Shown one piece after another: positions 52,778 to 60,904 of a stretch of 64,000 bases of DNA. The stretch is from the NCBI RefSeq assembly GCF_040396155.1, contig NZ_JBEBOY010000013.1:1-64000 (forward strand). The letters are read 5' to 3'. The position numbers were made by a program, and so were the translations under genes. Within the stretch, counting starts at the first letter, position 1. The number at the start of each line of letters is the position of its first letter. Under the pieces are notes generated by a model that saw only the letters and a list, made by a program, of their open reading frames with translations, ran no database searches and was not told the origin of the DNA. Source of the DNA: Tissierella praeacuta_A. GTDB taxonomy: Bacteria; Bacillota; Clostridia; Tissierellales; Tissierellaceae.

Positions 52778-54865
52778 ATGTCAATAAGCGCTGAACAAGC
52801 ACAAGAACTTAAAAATGAAGTTGCCGTAGTATGCTGTAGAACAGAAGAAGGAACCATAATATCAGCAGATAATCTAGAAGACCCAAATATATTTCCTGAC
52901 CTTGTAGATTCGGGACTACTTTCAATACCAGAAAATGTTGTAAAAATAGGACAGGTTATTGGTGCTAAACTTCTAAAGACTATTGATTCCTTAACACCTA
53001 TAACACCAGAGATTGTAGAGGGGATAAAGGATGAAGAATTAACTGATATAAGTCCAGAGGACATTTTAGATTCAGATGAAAAGGCAGTTTTTAAATTTAA
53101 TATGAAATCTGGAGATATAATTAAGGCAACTGATTTAGAATCTCCAATGAATTTTGAGAAACTGGAAGATTCACTCCTTATTAAACTTAATGATGGAGTA
53201 TTAACAAGAGGAGAAGTTATTGGAGCAAAGCTTAATCAAGATGTGCCAGCCCTTACACCTGTTACTCCAAATATGCTAGAAGGGTTTATTATAGAATCTA
53301 AACATCAAGAAACACCTGTTATAGGAAGTACTGTACAAGGTGGAGTATTAAAAATAAAAATTGCTGAAGGAAAAGGAATAGATATCGAGGTCCCATTGGG
53401 AGGCTATTCAATATCACCAACTTCAGTAATGCCAGTACAGAATGTAGCAGCAGAAGTTACTTCACAGTCAGAAATAGTAGAGACAAAGAATATGGAAGCT
53501 CCTCCTAAAGAAATTAGGAGACTTGTTAAAAAACATTTCCAAATAGACGAAGTTAAATTCGGAGCAGAAACTAAAATTGATGGAACTACATTATATATTA
53601 GAGAAAACATTGGAGAAGATGCAATAAAAGTAGATGAATTAGTTAAAAAAATAAAGGTAGAAATAATTACGCCTGATAAATATAATATGTATTCAGAAAC
53701 CATAATGGATGTCCAGCCTATAGCTGCAAAGGAAGAGGGAAGTAAATTAGGTACAGGAGTAACTAGAGTGCTTGATGGTGTAATTATGATGGTAACTGGT
53801 ACTGATGAAAATGGAGTTCAAATTGGGGAATTTGGTTCATCAGAAGGTATTCTTGAAGAGAATATTATGTGGGGAAGACCTGGGGCTCCTGATAAAGGTG
53901 AAATATTTATAAAAACTGAAGTTGTAATTAAAGAACATACTAATATGGAAAGACCAGGACCTCTTGCAGCACATAAAGCTACAGATTTTATTACACAAGA
54001 GATTAGAGATGCATTAAAGAAAATAGATGAGTCCTTAGTAGTAAAAGAAGAAGTATTTGTTCAGACAAGAAGACCTGGAAAGAAAAAGGTTGTAATAGTT
54101 AAAGAAATCATGGGGCAAGGTGCAATGCATGATAATTTAATTCTTCCTATGGAACCAGTTGGAGTGCTAGGGGCTAAACCAAATGTTGACCTTGGTAATG
54201 TTCCTATAGTTTGTTCACCATTAGAAATATTAGATGGAGCTATACATGCACTTACTTGTATAGGACCTGCATCTAAGGAATGTTCAAGACATTATTGGAG
54301 AGAGCCTCTTGTAATGGAAGCACTTAAAGATGAAGAACTGGATCTATGTGCAGTTATACTAGTTGGAAGTCCTCAAATCAACTCTGAGAAATTCTATGTA
54401 TCTGAAAGAGTTGGTATGACAGTTGAAGCTATGGATGTTGATGGTGCCTTTGTTACTACAGAGGGATTTGGAAATAACCATATTGATTTCGCCAGTCATA
54501 TTGAACAAATAGGTATGAGAGGAATACCAGTAGTTGGCTCATCATTCTGTGCAGTTCAAGGTGCATTAGTAGTTGGTAATAAATATATGACACATATGAT
54601 AGACCATAATAAATCAGAGGCAGGAATTGAAAATGAAGTATTATCCTGTAATACATTGACTAAAGAAGATGCTATTAGGGCTGTTGCTATGCTAAAAGCT
54701 GCTATTGCCAATGAACAAGTAGCTCAGCCTGAGAGGAAATGGAATCCAAATGTTAAGGAAAATAATCTAGAGTTAATAGAGAAAGCTGTAGGAACTAAAA
54801 TTGAGAGACCAGATAATGAGACTTCAATTCCTATGAGTGATAAAAGAAGAGAAAAATATAGTTAA
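52778..54865 (+). CDS. prdA: PrdA, D-proline reductase proprotein
   Basis: A 695-residue proprotein of D-proline reductase, which with PrdB reduces D-proline to 5-aminovalerate. It is known to cleave itself before a Cys that becomes an N-terminal pyruvoyl group. The matching residue here is Cys494 in DGAIHALTCIGPASKE, giving chains of about 493 and 202 residues. The N-terminus carries an internal duplication: residues about 23-83 (GTIISADNLEDP ... VIGAKL ... LTPITP) and about 110-170 (GDIIKATDLESP ... VIGAKL ... LTPVTP). The central part (about 260-490) is homologous to PrdD, and the end to PrdE. ATG 52778 lies 7 bases after GAGGAGG; ATG 52772 is too close. Confidence 0.94.
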   Translation: MSISAEQAQELKNEVAVVCCRTEEGTIISADNLEDPNIFPDLVDSGLLSIPENVVKIGQVIGAKLLKTIDSLTPITPEIVEGIKDEELTDISPEDILDSDEKAVFKFNMKSGDIIKATDLESPMNFEKLEDSLLIKLNDGVLTRGEVIGAKLNQDVPALTPVTPNMLEGFIIESKHQETPVIGSTVQGGVLKIKIAEGKGIDIEVPLGGYSISPTSVMPVQNVAAEVTSQSEIVETKNMEAPPKEIRRLVKKHFQIDEVKFGAETKIDGTTLYIRENIGEDAIKVDELVKKIKVEIITPDKYNMYSETIMDVQPIAAKEEGSKLGTGVTRVLDGVIMMVTGTDENGVQIGEFGSSEGILEENIMWGRPGAPDKGEIFIKTEVVIKEHTNMERPGPLAAHKATDFITQEIRDALKKIDESLVVKEEVFVQTRRPGKKKVVIVKEIMGQGAMHDNLILPMEPVGVLGAKPNVDLGNVPIVCSPLEILDGAIHALTCIGPASKECSRHYWREPLVMEALKDEELDLCAVILVGSPQINSEKFYVSERVGMTVEAMDVDGAFVTTEGFGNNHIDFASHIEQIGMRGIPVVGSSFCAVQGALVVGNKYMTHMIDHNKSEAGIENEVLSCNTLTKEDAIRAVAMLKAAIANEQVAQPERKWNPNVKENNLELIEKAVGTKIERPDNETSIPMSDKRREKYS

Positions 54866-54883
54866 TAGAATTAGGGTGTTGAA

Positions 54884-55132
54884 ATGAAATATATTGATAA
54901 TGTAAGGTATATGGAAGGTATTATTGTTGAAGTAAGTGATGGTGCTGTAAGTATAGATTTTAAAGGAAGATTAGGATTTTTAAAAATTCCAATGAGAATG
55001 TTAATTACTGACTATCCTCTAGAATTAGGTCAGGAAGTTTGCCTTAATATGAGTTATGTAGAGGTTTTGAATCCAATACCAAATGAGAAATATATAAGTA
55101 ATTTAGACAAGAAAAGGAATAAGGAGGTATAA
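54884..55132 (+). CDS. CBO2463/CBO2479-like small protein of the prd cluster
   Basis: An 82-residue protein between prdA and prdB. It fits the small CBO2463/CBO2479-type family found at this place in proline reductase clusters. It is probably beta-rich: VRYMEGIIVEVSDGAVSIDF, then LGFLKIPMRMLITDYPLELG, and a charged tail. There is no known activity; a role in assembly or maturation of the reductase is suggested by position only. It ends 2 bases before prdB. Confidence 0.75.
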   Translation: MKYIDNVRYMEGIIVEVSDGAVSIDFKGRLGFLKIPMRMLITDYPLELGQEVCLNMSYVEVLNPIPNEKYISNLDKKRNKEV

Positions 55133-55134
55133 AG

Positions 55135-55860
55135 ATGAGTCTAACAGTAGTGAAGGGATTACAATCTGAAATATTCGTACCAATTACACCGAATCCAGTA
55201 TGGACTCCTGTGACTAAAGAGTTAAAAGATATGAGCGTTGCTTTAGTTACAGCAGCTGGGGTTCATGATAAAAAAGATAAAAGATTTAATCTTGCAGGAG
55301 ACTTTTCTTTTAGAGAAGTTAGAGATACAACTCCATCTAGTGAATTAATGGTATCTCATGGGGGATATGATAACGGAGATGTAAATAAGGATATTAACTG
55401 TATGTTTCCAATAGATAGATTGCATGAACTTGTTAAGGACGGCGTAATTAAAGCTGTTGCTCCAGTTCATATTGGTTTTATGGGCGGTGGAGGTAATCAA
55501 GAGAAATTCAAAAATGAAACCGGACCTAAAATTGCAAGTATACTTAAAGAAGAAGGAGTAGATGCAGTACTGATGACTGCAGGATGAGGAACTTGCCACC
55601 GCTCTGCCGTGATTGTGCAGAGAGCGATTGAGGAAGCAGGTATACCTACTATTATAATAGCTGCCCTTCCTCCAGTAGTAAGACAGAATGGTACTCCTAG
55701 AGCCGTTGCTCCATTAGTACCTATGGGAGCAAATGCAGGAGCTCCCAATGATGTAGAAATGCAATATAATATTTGTAGAGAAACATTACAAAAACTAATA
55801 GAAATTGATACTCCAGGGAAAATAGTTTCACTTCCATATGAATATATAGCGAAGGTTTAA
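55135..55860 (+). CDS. prdB: PrdB, selenoprotein subunit of D-proline reductase
   Basis: A 241-residue protein when the in-frame TGA at 55585-55587 is read as selenocysteine (residue 151). Both sides are conserved reductase sequence: VDAVLMTAG before and GTCHRSAVIVQRAIEEAG after, giving the UxxCH active-site motif. GMTAG-like glycine/betaine reductase subunits share this fold. The Sec selenol attacks proline and splits the C-N bond on the PrdA pyruvoyl group. Conceptual stop calling would cut the gene into pieces of 150 and 90 residues. AAGGAGG lies before the ATG. The genome must therefore encode selenocysteine machinery elsewhere. Confidence 0.96.
55585..55626 (+). promoter_or_regulatory. 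Bacterial SECIS element of prdB
   Basis: Just after the UGA, CGCTCTGC (55600-55607) can pair with GCAG-AG-AGCG (55617-55626) around a 9-base loop CGTGATTGT, with a bulge in the 3' arm. A stem-loop beginning about 12 bases after the UGA is what SelB recognises in bacteria. Confidence 0.7.
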
Positions 55861-55872
55861 GATAAATAATAA

Positions 55873-55930
55873 ATTTATCAGAAATGGATTGCAGATATAT
55901 GAAATATAGCTGTAATCTTATCTGATAAAT
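55873..55930 (+). other. Intercistronic hairpin between prdB and prdD
   Basis: ATTTATCAGA (55873-55882) pairs with TCTGATAAAT (55921-55930), and inside it GATTGCAG (55887-55894) pairs with CTGTAATC (55910-55917) with one G-U. There is no T-run after it. It may protect the upstream mRNA or lower expression of prdDEF relative to prdAB. Confidence 0.5.
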
Positions 55931-55959
55931 AGTTATAATGAAAGAGGAATGATGATAAA

Positions 55960-56727
55960 ATGTTTGAAAAGGATGAAATTGAAAAAAGGAGACTTGTGAT
56001 AAAAAGTTTCCATATAGATAAAGTAGAGATTTCATCTAAAACATCTATTGAAGATGGGACCTTAACAATAAATAAAATATTAATTGATGAAATATTAAAA
56101 TCAGAGCCTTTAATTGAAAGGATAGAACTAAATATAATAGAGCCAGGAGATCATAATAGATGGACTAATAGCATAATGGATATAATACCTATATCTACTA
56201 AGGTTTTAGGAGGCTTAGGTGAGGGCATTACTCATACCATTACAGGGGTTTACTTTATGCTTACGGGAGTTGATGCCGAAGGAGTTCAAGTTGCAGAATT
56301 TGGTTCATCGGAAGGAATATTAAAGGACCAGTTATTTTTAAATAGGGCTGGTACTCCAGCAGAGACGGATATTATTATTTCCTTTGGTGTGGTGCTTAAA
56401 GCTGGAGAAGGGCATCATAGACCTGGGCCAACAGCTGCTCATAGAGCCTGTGATAAAATGGTACAGGATATTAGAGAAGTTCTAAAAAGGTTAAAAGGCA
56501 ATAGTTATACTGAAAGACATGAATACTATGATGTAGTAAGATCTGGAAAGAAAAAGGTAGTTATAATAAAACAAGTTGCTGGACAAGGTGCCATGTATGA
56601 TACTCAATTATTCTCAAAGGAGCCATCTGGATTTGCAGGAGGACGGTCTATAATAGATATGGGAAATATGCCTGTTATACTTAGCCCCAACGAGTATAGA
56701 GATGGTGCAATAAGAGCTATGCACTGA
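55960..56727 (+). CDS. prdD: PrdD, proline reductase-associated protein (homologue of the PrdA middle region)
   Basis: A 255-residue protein homologous to PrdA residues about 258-493. Shared stretches include QVAEFGSSEGIL / QIGEFGSSEGIL, GPTAAHRACD / GPLAAHKATD, GKKKVVIIKQVAGQGAMYD and the end DGAIRAMH against DGAIHALT. It stops with TGA exactly where PrdA has its autocleavage Cys. Reading that TGA through gives no PrdE-like sequence and soon another stop, so it is a true stop. Role: probably an accessory or regulatory complex with PrdE. GAGGAATGATG precedes the start. Confidence 0.9.
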   Translation: MFEKDEIEKRRLVIKSFHIDKVEISSKTSIEDGTLTINKILIDEILKSEPLIERIELNIIEPGDHNRWTNSIMDIIPISTKVLGGLGEGITHTITGVYFMLTGVDAEGVQVAEFGSSEGILKDQLFLNRAGTPAETDIIISFGVVLKAGEGHHRPGPTAAHRACDKMVQDIREVLKRLKGNSYTERHEYYDVVRSGKKKVVIIKQVAGQGAMYDTQLFSKEPSGFAGGRSIIDMGNMPVILSPNEYRDGAIRAMH

Positions 56728-56747
56728 TTAAAGGATGGTGTATATAT

Positions 56748-57215
56748 ATGGGAATTGGACCTTCAACAAAAGAGACTACTCTACACCATTTTAGAGATCC
56801 AATATTAAAGATAGTCTCTAACGATAAGGATATTGAGTTATTAGGAATTGTTATTGTAGGAACACCTCAAGATAATGAGGAAAAATATTTTGTTGGTAAG
56901 AGGGCTGCTGCTTGGGTAGAGGCCATGAGAGCTGACGGAGTAATAATATCTGCAGATGGTTGGGGAAACAGCCATGTAGATTATGCAAATACCATAGAAG
57001 AAATAGGAAAGAGAAACATCCCAGTAGTAGGAATTAGTTTTGTTGGTACTCAAGCTCAATTTGTTGTAAAGAATAGATATATGGATACTATAGTAGATAT
57101 TAATAAATCTAAGGATGGAATAGAAACGGAAGTAGTTGGAGAAAACACATTATCAGAATTGGATGCTAAAAAAGCCTTAGCATTGTTGAAATTAAAGATG
57201 AGAAATAAAGAATAG
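56748..57215 (+). CDS. prdE: PrdE, proline reductase-associated protein (homologue of the PrdA C-terminal chain)
   Basis: A 155-residue protein homologous to the processed C-terminal chain of PrdA. MGIGPSTKETTLHHFRDPIL lines up with the PrdA stretch that begins at the autocleavage Cys (CIGPASKEC). Other shared segments are VIVGTPQDNEEKYFVGKRA (compare VGSPQINSEKFYVSERV), WGNSHVDYANTIEEIGKRNI and NKSKDGIETEVVGENTLS. The pyruvoyl-forming Cys is absent, so it cannot itself supply that cofactor. AAAGGATGG lies before the ATG, 20 bases after prdD. Confidence 0.9.
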   Translation: MGIGPSTKETTLHHFRDPILKIVSNDKDIELLGIVIVGTPQDNEEKYFVGKRAAAWVEAMRADGVIISADGWGNSHVDYANTIEEIGKRNIPVVGISFVGTQAQFVVKNRYMDTIVDINKSKDGIETEVVGENTLSELDAKKALALLKLKMRNKE

Positions 57216-57280
57216 AAATTAGTGTATTATCCATATAAAAGATTGTTAAATGTCAAACTATAATTAAAGGAGAAGGGGAC

Positions 57281-58288
57281 ATGAAATTTAGTAAAAGTTT
57301 ACACGCAATTGATTCACATACAATGGGAGAGGCAACTAGAGTAATAACCTGTGGTTTACCAGTTATATCAGGTAAAACTATGGCAGAGAAAAAAGAGTAC
57401 TTAGAAAAAAATTTAGATTATATAAGAACAGCTGTAATGCATGAACCAAGAGGTCATAGTGATATGTTCGGTTCTATAATTACTGCCCCGACTTTGCCAG
57501 AGGCAGATTTAGGCATAATATTTATGGATGGTGGCGGATATTTAAACATGTGTGGTCATGGAACTATTGGTGCATCTACTATTGCAGTAGAAACTGGAAT
57601 GGTAGAAGTTACTGAGCCAATTACAAATATAGTATTAGAAGCACCTGCTGGGTTAGTTAAAGCCCAAGTAAAGGTTGAAAATGGAAAGGCTAAGGAAGTT
57701 TCTGTAATTAATGTACCTTCCTTCTTATATAAAAAAGATGTACAAGTAGATGTACCTGATATAGGAAGGGTAACATTTGATATTTCTTTTGGAGGCAGTT
57801 TCTTCGCCATAGTAAAAGATACAGAATTAAAAGTAGATATTGATTCAAAGAATACTAATATTATAATTGAAAGAGCAATGAAGCTAAGAGAGATTATTAA
57901 CAAAGAAATCCAAGTACAACATCCAACACAATTACATATAAAGACAGTTGATTTGGTTGAAGTATATGGAAATCCCAAGAGTGAAGATGCAGATTATCAG
58001 AATGTAGTAGTTTTTGGAGCAGGTCAAGCAGACAGATCACCTTGTGGAACTGGTACAAGTGCTAAGATGGCAACATTGTATGCTAAAGGAGAATTAGGTA
58101 TTAATGAATCTTTTGTATATGAGAGTATTATAAATACTAAATTCAAGGGGAGAGTCCTAGAAGAAACTACAGTTGGTGAATTCAAAGCTATAATACCTGA
58201 AATAACAGGAGCGGCTTTTATAACAGGATTTAATCATTTTGTAATTGATGATGATGATCCAGTAAAGTATGGATTCCTTTTAAAGTAA
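57281..58288 (+). CDS. prdF: Proline racemase PrdF
   Basis: A 335-residue cofactor-independent racemase that makes D-proline, the substrate of the reductase, from L-proline. The two catalytic cysteines are in MCGHGTIGASTIA (Cys near 90) and DRSPCGTGTSAKMA (Cys near 255). DSHTMGEATRV (near 11) and HEPRGHSDMFG (near 55) also fit. Glycine and serine patterns match true proline racemases rather than trans-3-hydroxyproline dehydratases, which lack one Cys. AAAGGAGAAGG lies before the ATG. It ends the operon, with a terminator right after its stop. Confidence 0.95.
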   Translation: MKFSKSLHAIDSHTMGEATRVITCGLPVISGKTMAEKKEYLEKNLDYIRTAVMHEPRGHSDMFGSIITAPTLPEADLGIIFMDGGGYLNMCGHGTIGASTIAVETGMVEVTEPITNIVLEAPAGLVKAQVKVENGKAKEVSVINVPSFLYKKDVQVDVPDIGRVTFDISFGGSFFAIVKDTELKVDIDSKNTNIIIERAMKLREIINKEIQVQHPTQLHIKTVDLVEVYGNPKSEDADYQNVVVFGAGQADRSPCGTGTSAKMATLYAKGELGINESFVYESIINTKFKGRVLEETTVGEFKAIIPEITGAAFITGFNHFVIDDDDPVKYGFLLK

Positions 58289-58332
58289 AATCAAAAATCA
58301 TCCTTGATTAATCAAGGATGATTTTTGATTTT
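58287..58332. terminator. 46-base palindromic bidirectional terminator between prdF and dps
   Basis: The arms 58287-58309 and 58310-58332 are perfect complements (23 pairs), starting AAAATCAAAAATCATCC and ending GGATGATTTTTGATTTT. It directly joins the two convergent stops. Confidence 0.85.
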
Positions 58333-58334
58333 GT

Positions 58335-58769
58335 TTATTTTAACATAGAATTTAAAAACCATATATTTTTGCTGTAATATGCAACATAGTCTTCAAATAT
58401 AGCAACAGTTTCAAAATCTCCTTCTTCATCGGATATATTTCTGATATTAGTTGCTAGCTCTTTCATTAACTTCATATCCTTTTTGATAATTTCTAAAGAT
58501 TCTTTTACTGAAAATTCTTTTGCTTTAATTTCTTCAATATCAGCTTTTTCTAGATATTCAGATATAGTTGATATTGGCATTTCATTTTTCATTTTCAATA
58601 ATTCTGCTACTTCATCTAGATTTTCAAACAATTTGTCATAAACTTCTTCTGTAAAATTATGAACTTGCATAAATTGACTTCCTACTACATTCCAGTGAAT
58701 ATTATGCATTTTTACATTCAATACAGCCAAGTTTGATAAATATTTTTGTAATAAATCAATATGTTTCAT
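58335..58769 (-). CDS. dps: Dps/ferritin-like DNA-protection protein
   Basis: A 144-residue four-helix protein of the Dps group, which forms a 12-mer storing iron and using up peroxide. The ferroxidase ligands are spread over LNVKMHNIHWNVVGSQF (near 17-33), FTEEVYDKLFENLDEVAE (near 38-56, with the Asp/Glu set) and the late YVAYYSKNIWFLNSML helix. The order is typical. AAGGAGG lies before the ATG. It is divergent from an HxlR-type gene. No clear PerR box is seen in its short upstream region. Confidence 0.88.
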   Translation of the reverse strand: MKHIDLLQKYLSNLAVLNVKMHNIHWNVVGSQFMQVHNFTEEVYDKLFENLDEVAELLKMKNEMPISTISEYLEKADIEEIKAKEFSVKESLEIIKKDMKLMKELATNIRNISDEEGDFETVAIFEDYVAYYSKNIWFLNSMLK

Positions 58770-58890
58770 AATATATACCTCCTTAAAATTTTTAATTTAT
58801 ATAAACATTAATTAATATCTTTTATTAACTATATTATATGATAAAATATAAGTAACAAAAAGGCACAAATATGTTCGTAGGGGTGAAATT

Positions 58891-59196
58891 GTGAAGAATA
58901 AAATATATAATGGATTTGAAATTGTACAGGATTTAATTAAGCTTAGATGGGTACCTGAAATACTCAAGTCTATTCAGCTTGGGAATCAAAGATATAGTGA
59001 TATTTTAAATAGTATCCCATATATGAGTCATACTGAATTAAATAGGAAATTATCCATACTTGTAGAGAAGAAAGTTATAGATAAAAGAATTGAGGATAAT
59101 AATACCTGCTATTCCTTACTTAACTTTGGTAAGGATTTAGTGCATATATTTTATCACTTGGAGGATTTAGAAGACAAGTATTTTCAACATTCTTAG
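58891..59196 (+). CDS. HxlR family helix-turn-helix regulator
   Basis: A 101-residue protein of the HxlR/MarR-like winged-helix type: LIKLRWVPEILKSIQLGNQR (20 residues, near 15), then FSDI-like YSDILNSIPYMSHTELNRKL and a wing ending IDKRIEDNNTCYSL. The N-terminal Cys used by redox sensors of this family is absent. Translation starts at GTG 58891 after AGGGGTG. It is divergent from dps with 121 bases in between and could control it, or the convergent MATE exporter. Confidence 0.85.
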   Translation: MKNKIYNGFEIVQDLIKLRWVPEILKSIQLGNQRYSDILNSIPYMSHTELNRKLSILVEKKVIDKRIEDNNTCYSLLNFGKDLVHIFYHLEDLEDKYFQHS

Positions 59197-59216
59197 AGAA
59201 GTTTAATATAAAAATA

Positions 59217-59262
59217 ATTTAATCCTATTAAAATTACTAATTTTAATAGGATTATTTATATT
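59217..59262. terminator. Bidirectional terminator between the HxlR and MATE genes
   Basis: AATAATTTAATCCTATTAAAATT (in part) pairs with AATTTTAATAGGATTATT around ACTAATT-type loop bases: TAATCCTATTAAAATTA and TAATTTTAATAGGATTA form a 17-base stem, followed by TTTATATTTTATT. Confidence 0.75.
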
Positions 59263-59290
59263 TTATTCTATTCTATTCTATAATTTTATA

Positions 59291-60676
59291 CTATTTATCT
59301 GCAAAGCCTTTTTTACGCCAATTGCCTTTTTTATAGAAGATTGCAGTTATAATTGCTCCCATTGTCCAAGAAATTAGAAGAGAAACAAATGTAGACTCAG
59401 GTCTGCCTGTTGGATATGCTTCACTTCTTGTGAAATAAGCAATACTATAAGCTATTGGGACACGAAGAACAACTGTAGAAATAAGAGAAATCCACATAGG
59501 GGTTACGGTATCTCCAGCACCACGCATAACTCCAGATAAACATTGTGTTACAGCCATTGCAATATAACCTACGGCAAGGATTCGCATCATATGCATACTT
59601 AAATCAACTAATTCGATTGTGTCAGTAAAAACTCTCATAAGATATCTGCCGAAGATTAAAATCAAAATAGTTATTACAGTGGAAACTCCAACGGCTATCA
59701 TAGTACCATCTTTAGTTCCTTTTTCAACTCTATCAATTTTCTTAGCTCCTATATTTTGTCCAGTATATGTTGTCATTGCACTTCCAAAAGAAAAGTTTGG
59801 CATCATGGCAAAGCCATCTACACGCATAACAATTACATTACAAGCTATAACCATTTCTCCGAAACTATTGGTTAAGGATTGAACAACAATCATTGCAAGA
59901 GAAAATATTGCCTGTGTAAGACCAGATGGTAATCCAAGTTTTATAAGTCTATAGGAAAACTCTTTGTCTAATTTCAGAGTTGACCAGTTTAAGTCAAAGC
60001 TATTTTTCATTTTAATTAGTTTAATTATACAGAGTATCGCTGATATTCCTTGTGCAATAACAGTTGCTAGAGCAACACCTGGAACTCCCATATTTAGTCC
60101 AGCAACGAACCAAATATCAAGTACTACGTTTAAAACTGTAGAAACAAGTAAAAATATAAGTGCCGATAAAGAATCACCAAGTCCACGAAGAACGCCAGCT
60201 AAAATATTATAATAAGCAAATCCTGCAATGCCTAAGAAATAAATAATAAGATAATTTGCACACCAGTCAATGATAGTATCTGGTGTATTAAGAAAAGAAA
60301 GCAATGGGCGGGTAATAATAGGGCCGATAATCATAATAATTATAGATGCAATAAGAGTTAAGGTTATACATATGCCAATAGTATGAGAAAGCTTTTTTCG
60401 GTCCTTAGCTCCAAAGTACTGTGATACCATTATACCTGCACCTACGGCAATTCCAACAAAGAGTACAAGTAAAAGATTTAATATGGGAGATGCACTACCT
60501 ACAGCAGCAAGTGCGTTATCACCTACATATTTACCAACAATAATGGAATCTGCAGTATTGTAAAACTGTTGAGCTATATTGCCAATCAACATTGGTACTG
60601 CAAATTCGGTAATCCGCTTCCAAGGAGTACCTTCTGTTAAATCCTTGGGAGAAAATAGATCTTTAAATTTTGCCAT
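59291..60676 (-). CDS. MATE family multidrug/cation exporter
   Basis: A 461-residue membrane protein with twelve predicted helices in two halves of six. The MATE pattern is clear: FAVPMLIGNIAQQFYNTADS (20 residues, near 27), VGDNALAAVGSASPI, and in the second half GLPSGLTQAIFSLAMIVVQS and NIGAKKIDRVEKG. It moves cationic drugs out using Na+ or H+ gradients. The substrate is unknown. AGGAGGTAG precedes the ATG on its strand. Confidence 0.93.
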   Translation of the reverse strand: MAKFKDLFSPKDLTEGTPWKRITEFAVPMLIGNIAQQFYNTADSIIVGKYVGDNALAAVGSASPILNLLLVLFVGIAVGAGIMVSQYFGAKDRKKLSHTIGICITLTLIASIIIMIIGPIITRPLLSFLNTPDTIIDWCANYLIIYFLGIAGFAYYNILAGVLRGLGDSLSALIFLLVSTVLNVVLDIWFVAGLNMGVPGVALATVIAQGISAILCIIKLIKMKNSFDLNWSTLKLDKEFSYRLIKLGLPSGLTQAIFSLAMIVVQSLTNSFGEMVIACNVIVMRVDGFAMMPNFSFGSAMTTYTGQNIGAKKIDRVEKGTKDGTMIAVGVSTVITILILIFGRYLMRVFTDTIELVDLSMHMMRILAVGYIAMAVTQCLSGVMRGAGDTVTPMWISLISTVVLRVPIAYSIAYFTRSEAYPTGRPESTFVSLLISWTMGAIITAIFYKKGNWRKKGFADK

Positions 60677-60843
60677 ATATCTACCTCCTGAATTAAGTTA
60701 ATAAGATATAAAATATTCTATTGTATAGCAAGTAAAATTTAGTTTATAATAATTATTACAACTTGTCAATGTGAAATATAAAGATTAGTTTGATAATTAT
60801 TAAAATAAGATTATTTTGAAGAAGATATAAATTTACATAAGTA

Positions 60844-60882
60844 TAGGGGATGGTTAAGAATCTTTAACCATCCCCTAATACT
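60844..60882 (-). terminator. Terminator downstream of rbr
   Basis: AGGGGATGGTTAA and TTAACCATCCCCT can pair perfectly around the GAATCT-type loop. It lies just past the rubrerythrin stop (on its downstream side), with T-rich sequence on the minus strand weakly present. Confidence 0.65.
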
Positions 60883-60904
60883 TAAACTGAGTATTTGGAA
60901 TTTA

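Noticed and set aside
56725..56727. TGA of prdD as a second selenocysteine codon aligned with the PrdA Cys
   Set aside because: Reading through gives no sequence resembling PrdA or PrdE and reaches a stop after about 26 codons. PrdE has its own ribosome site and start. No convincing SECIS hairpin follows.
58770..58890. A PerR box in the dps-HxlR intergenic region
   Set aside because: Only AT-rich imperfect repeats are seen; nothing close to the 15-base dyad found at perR.
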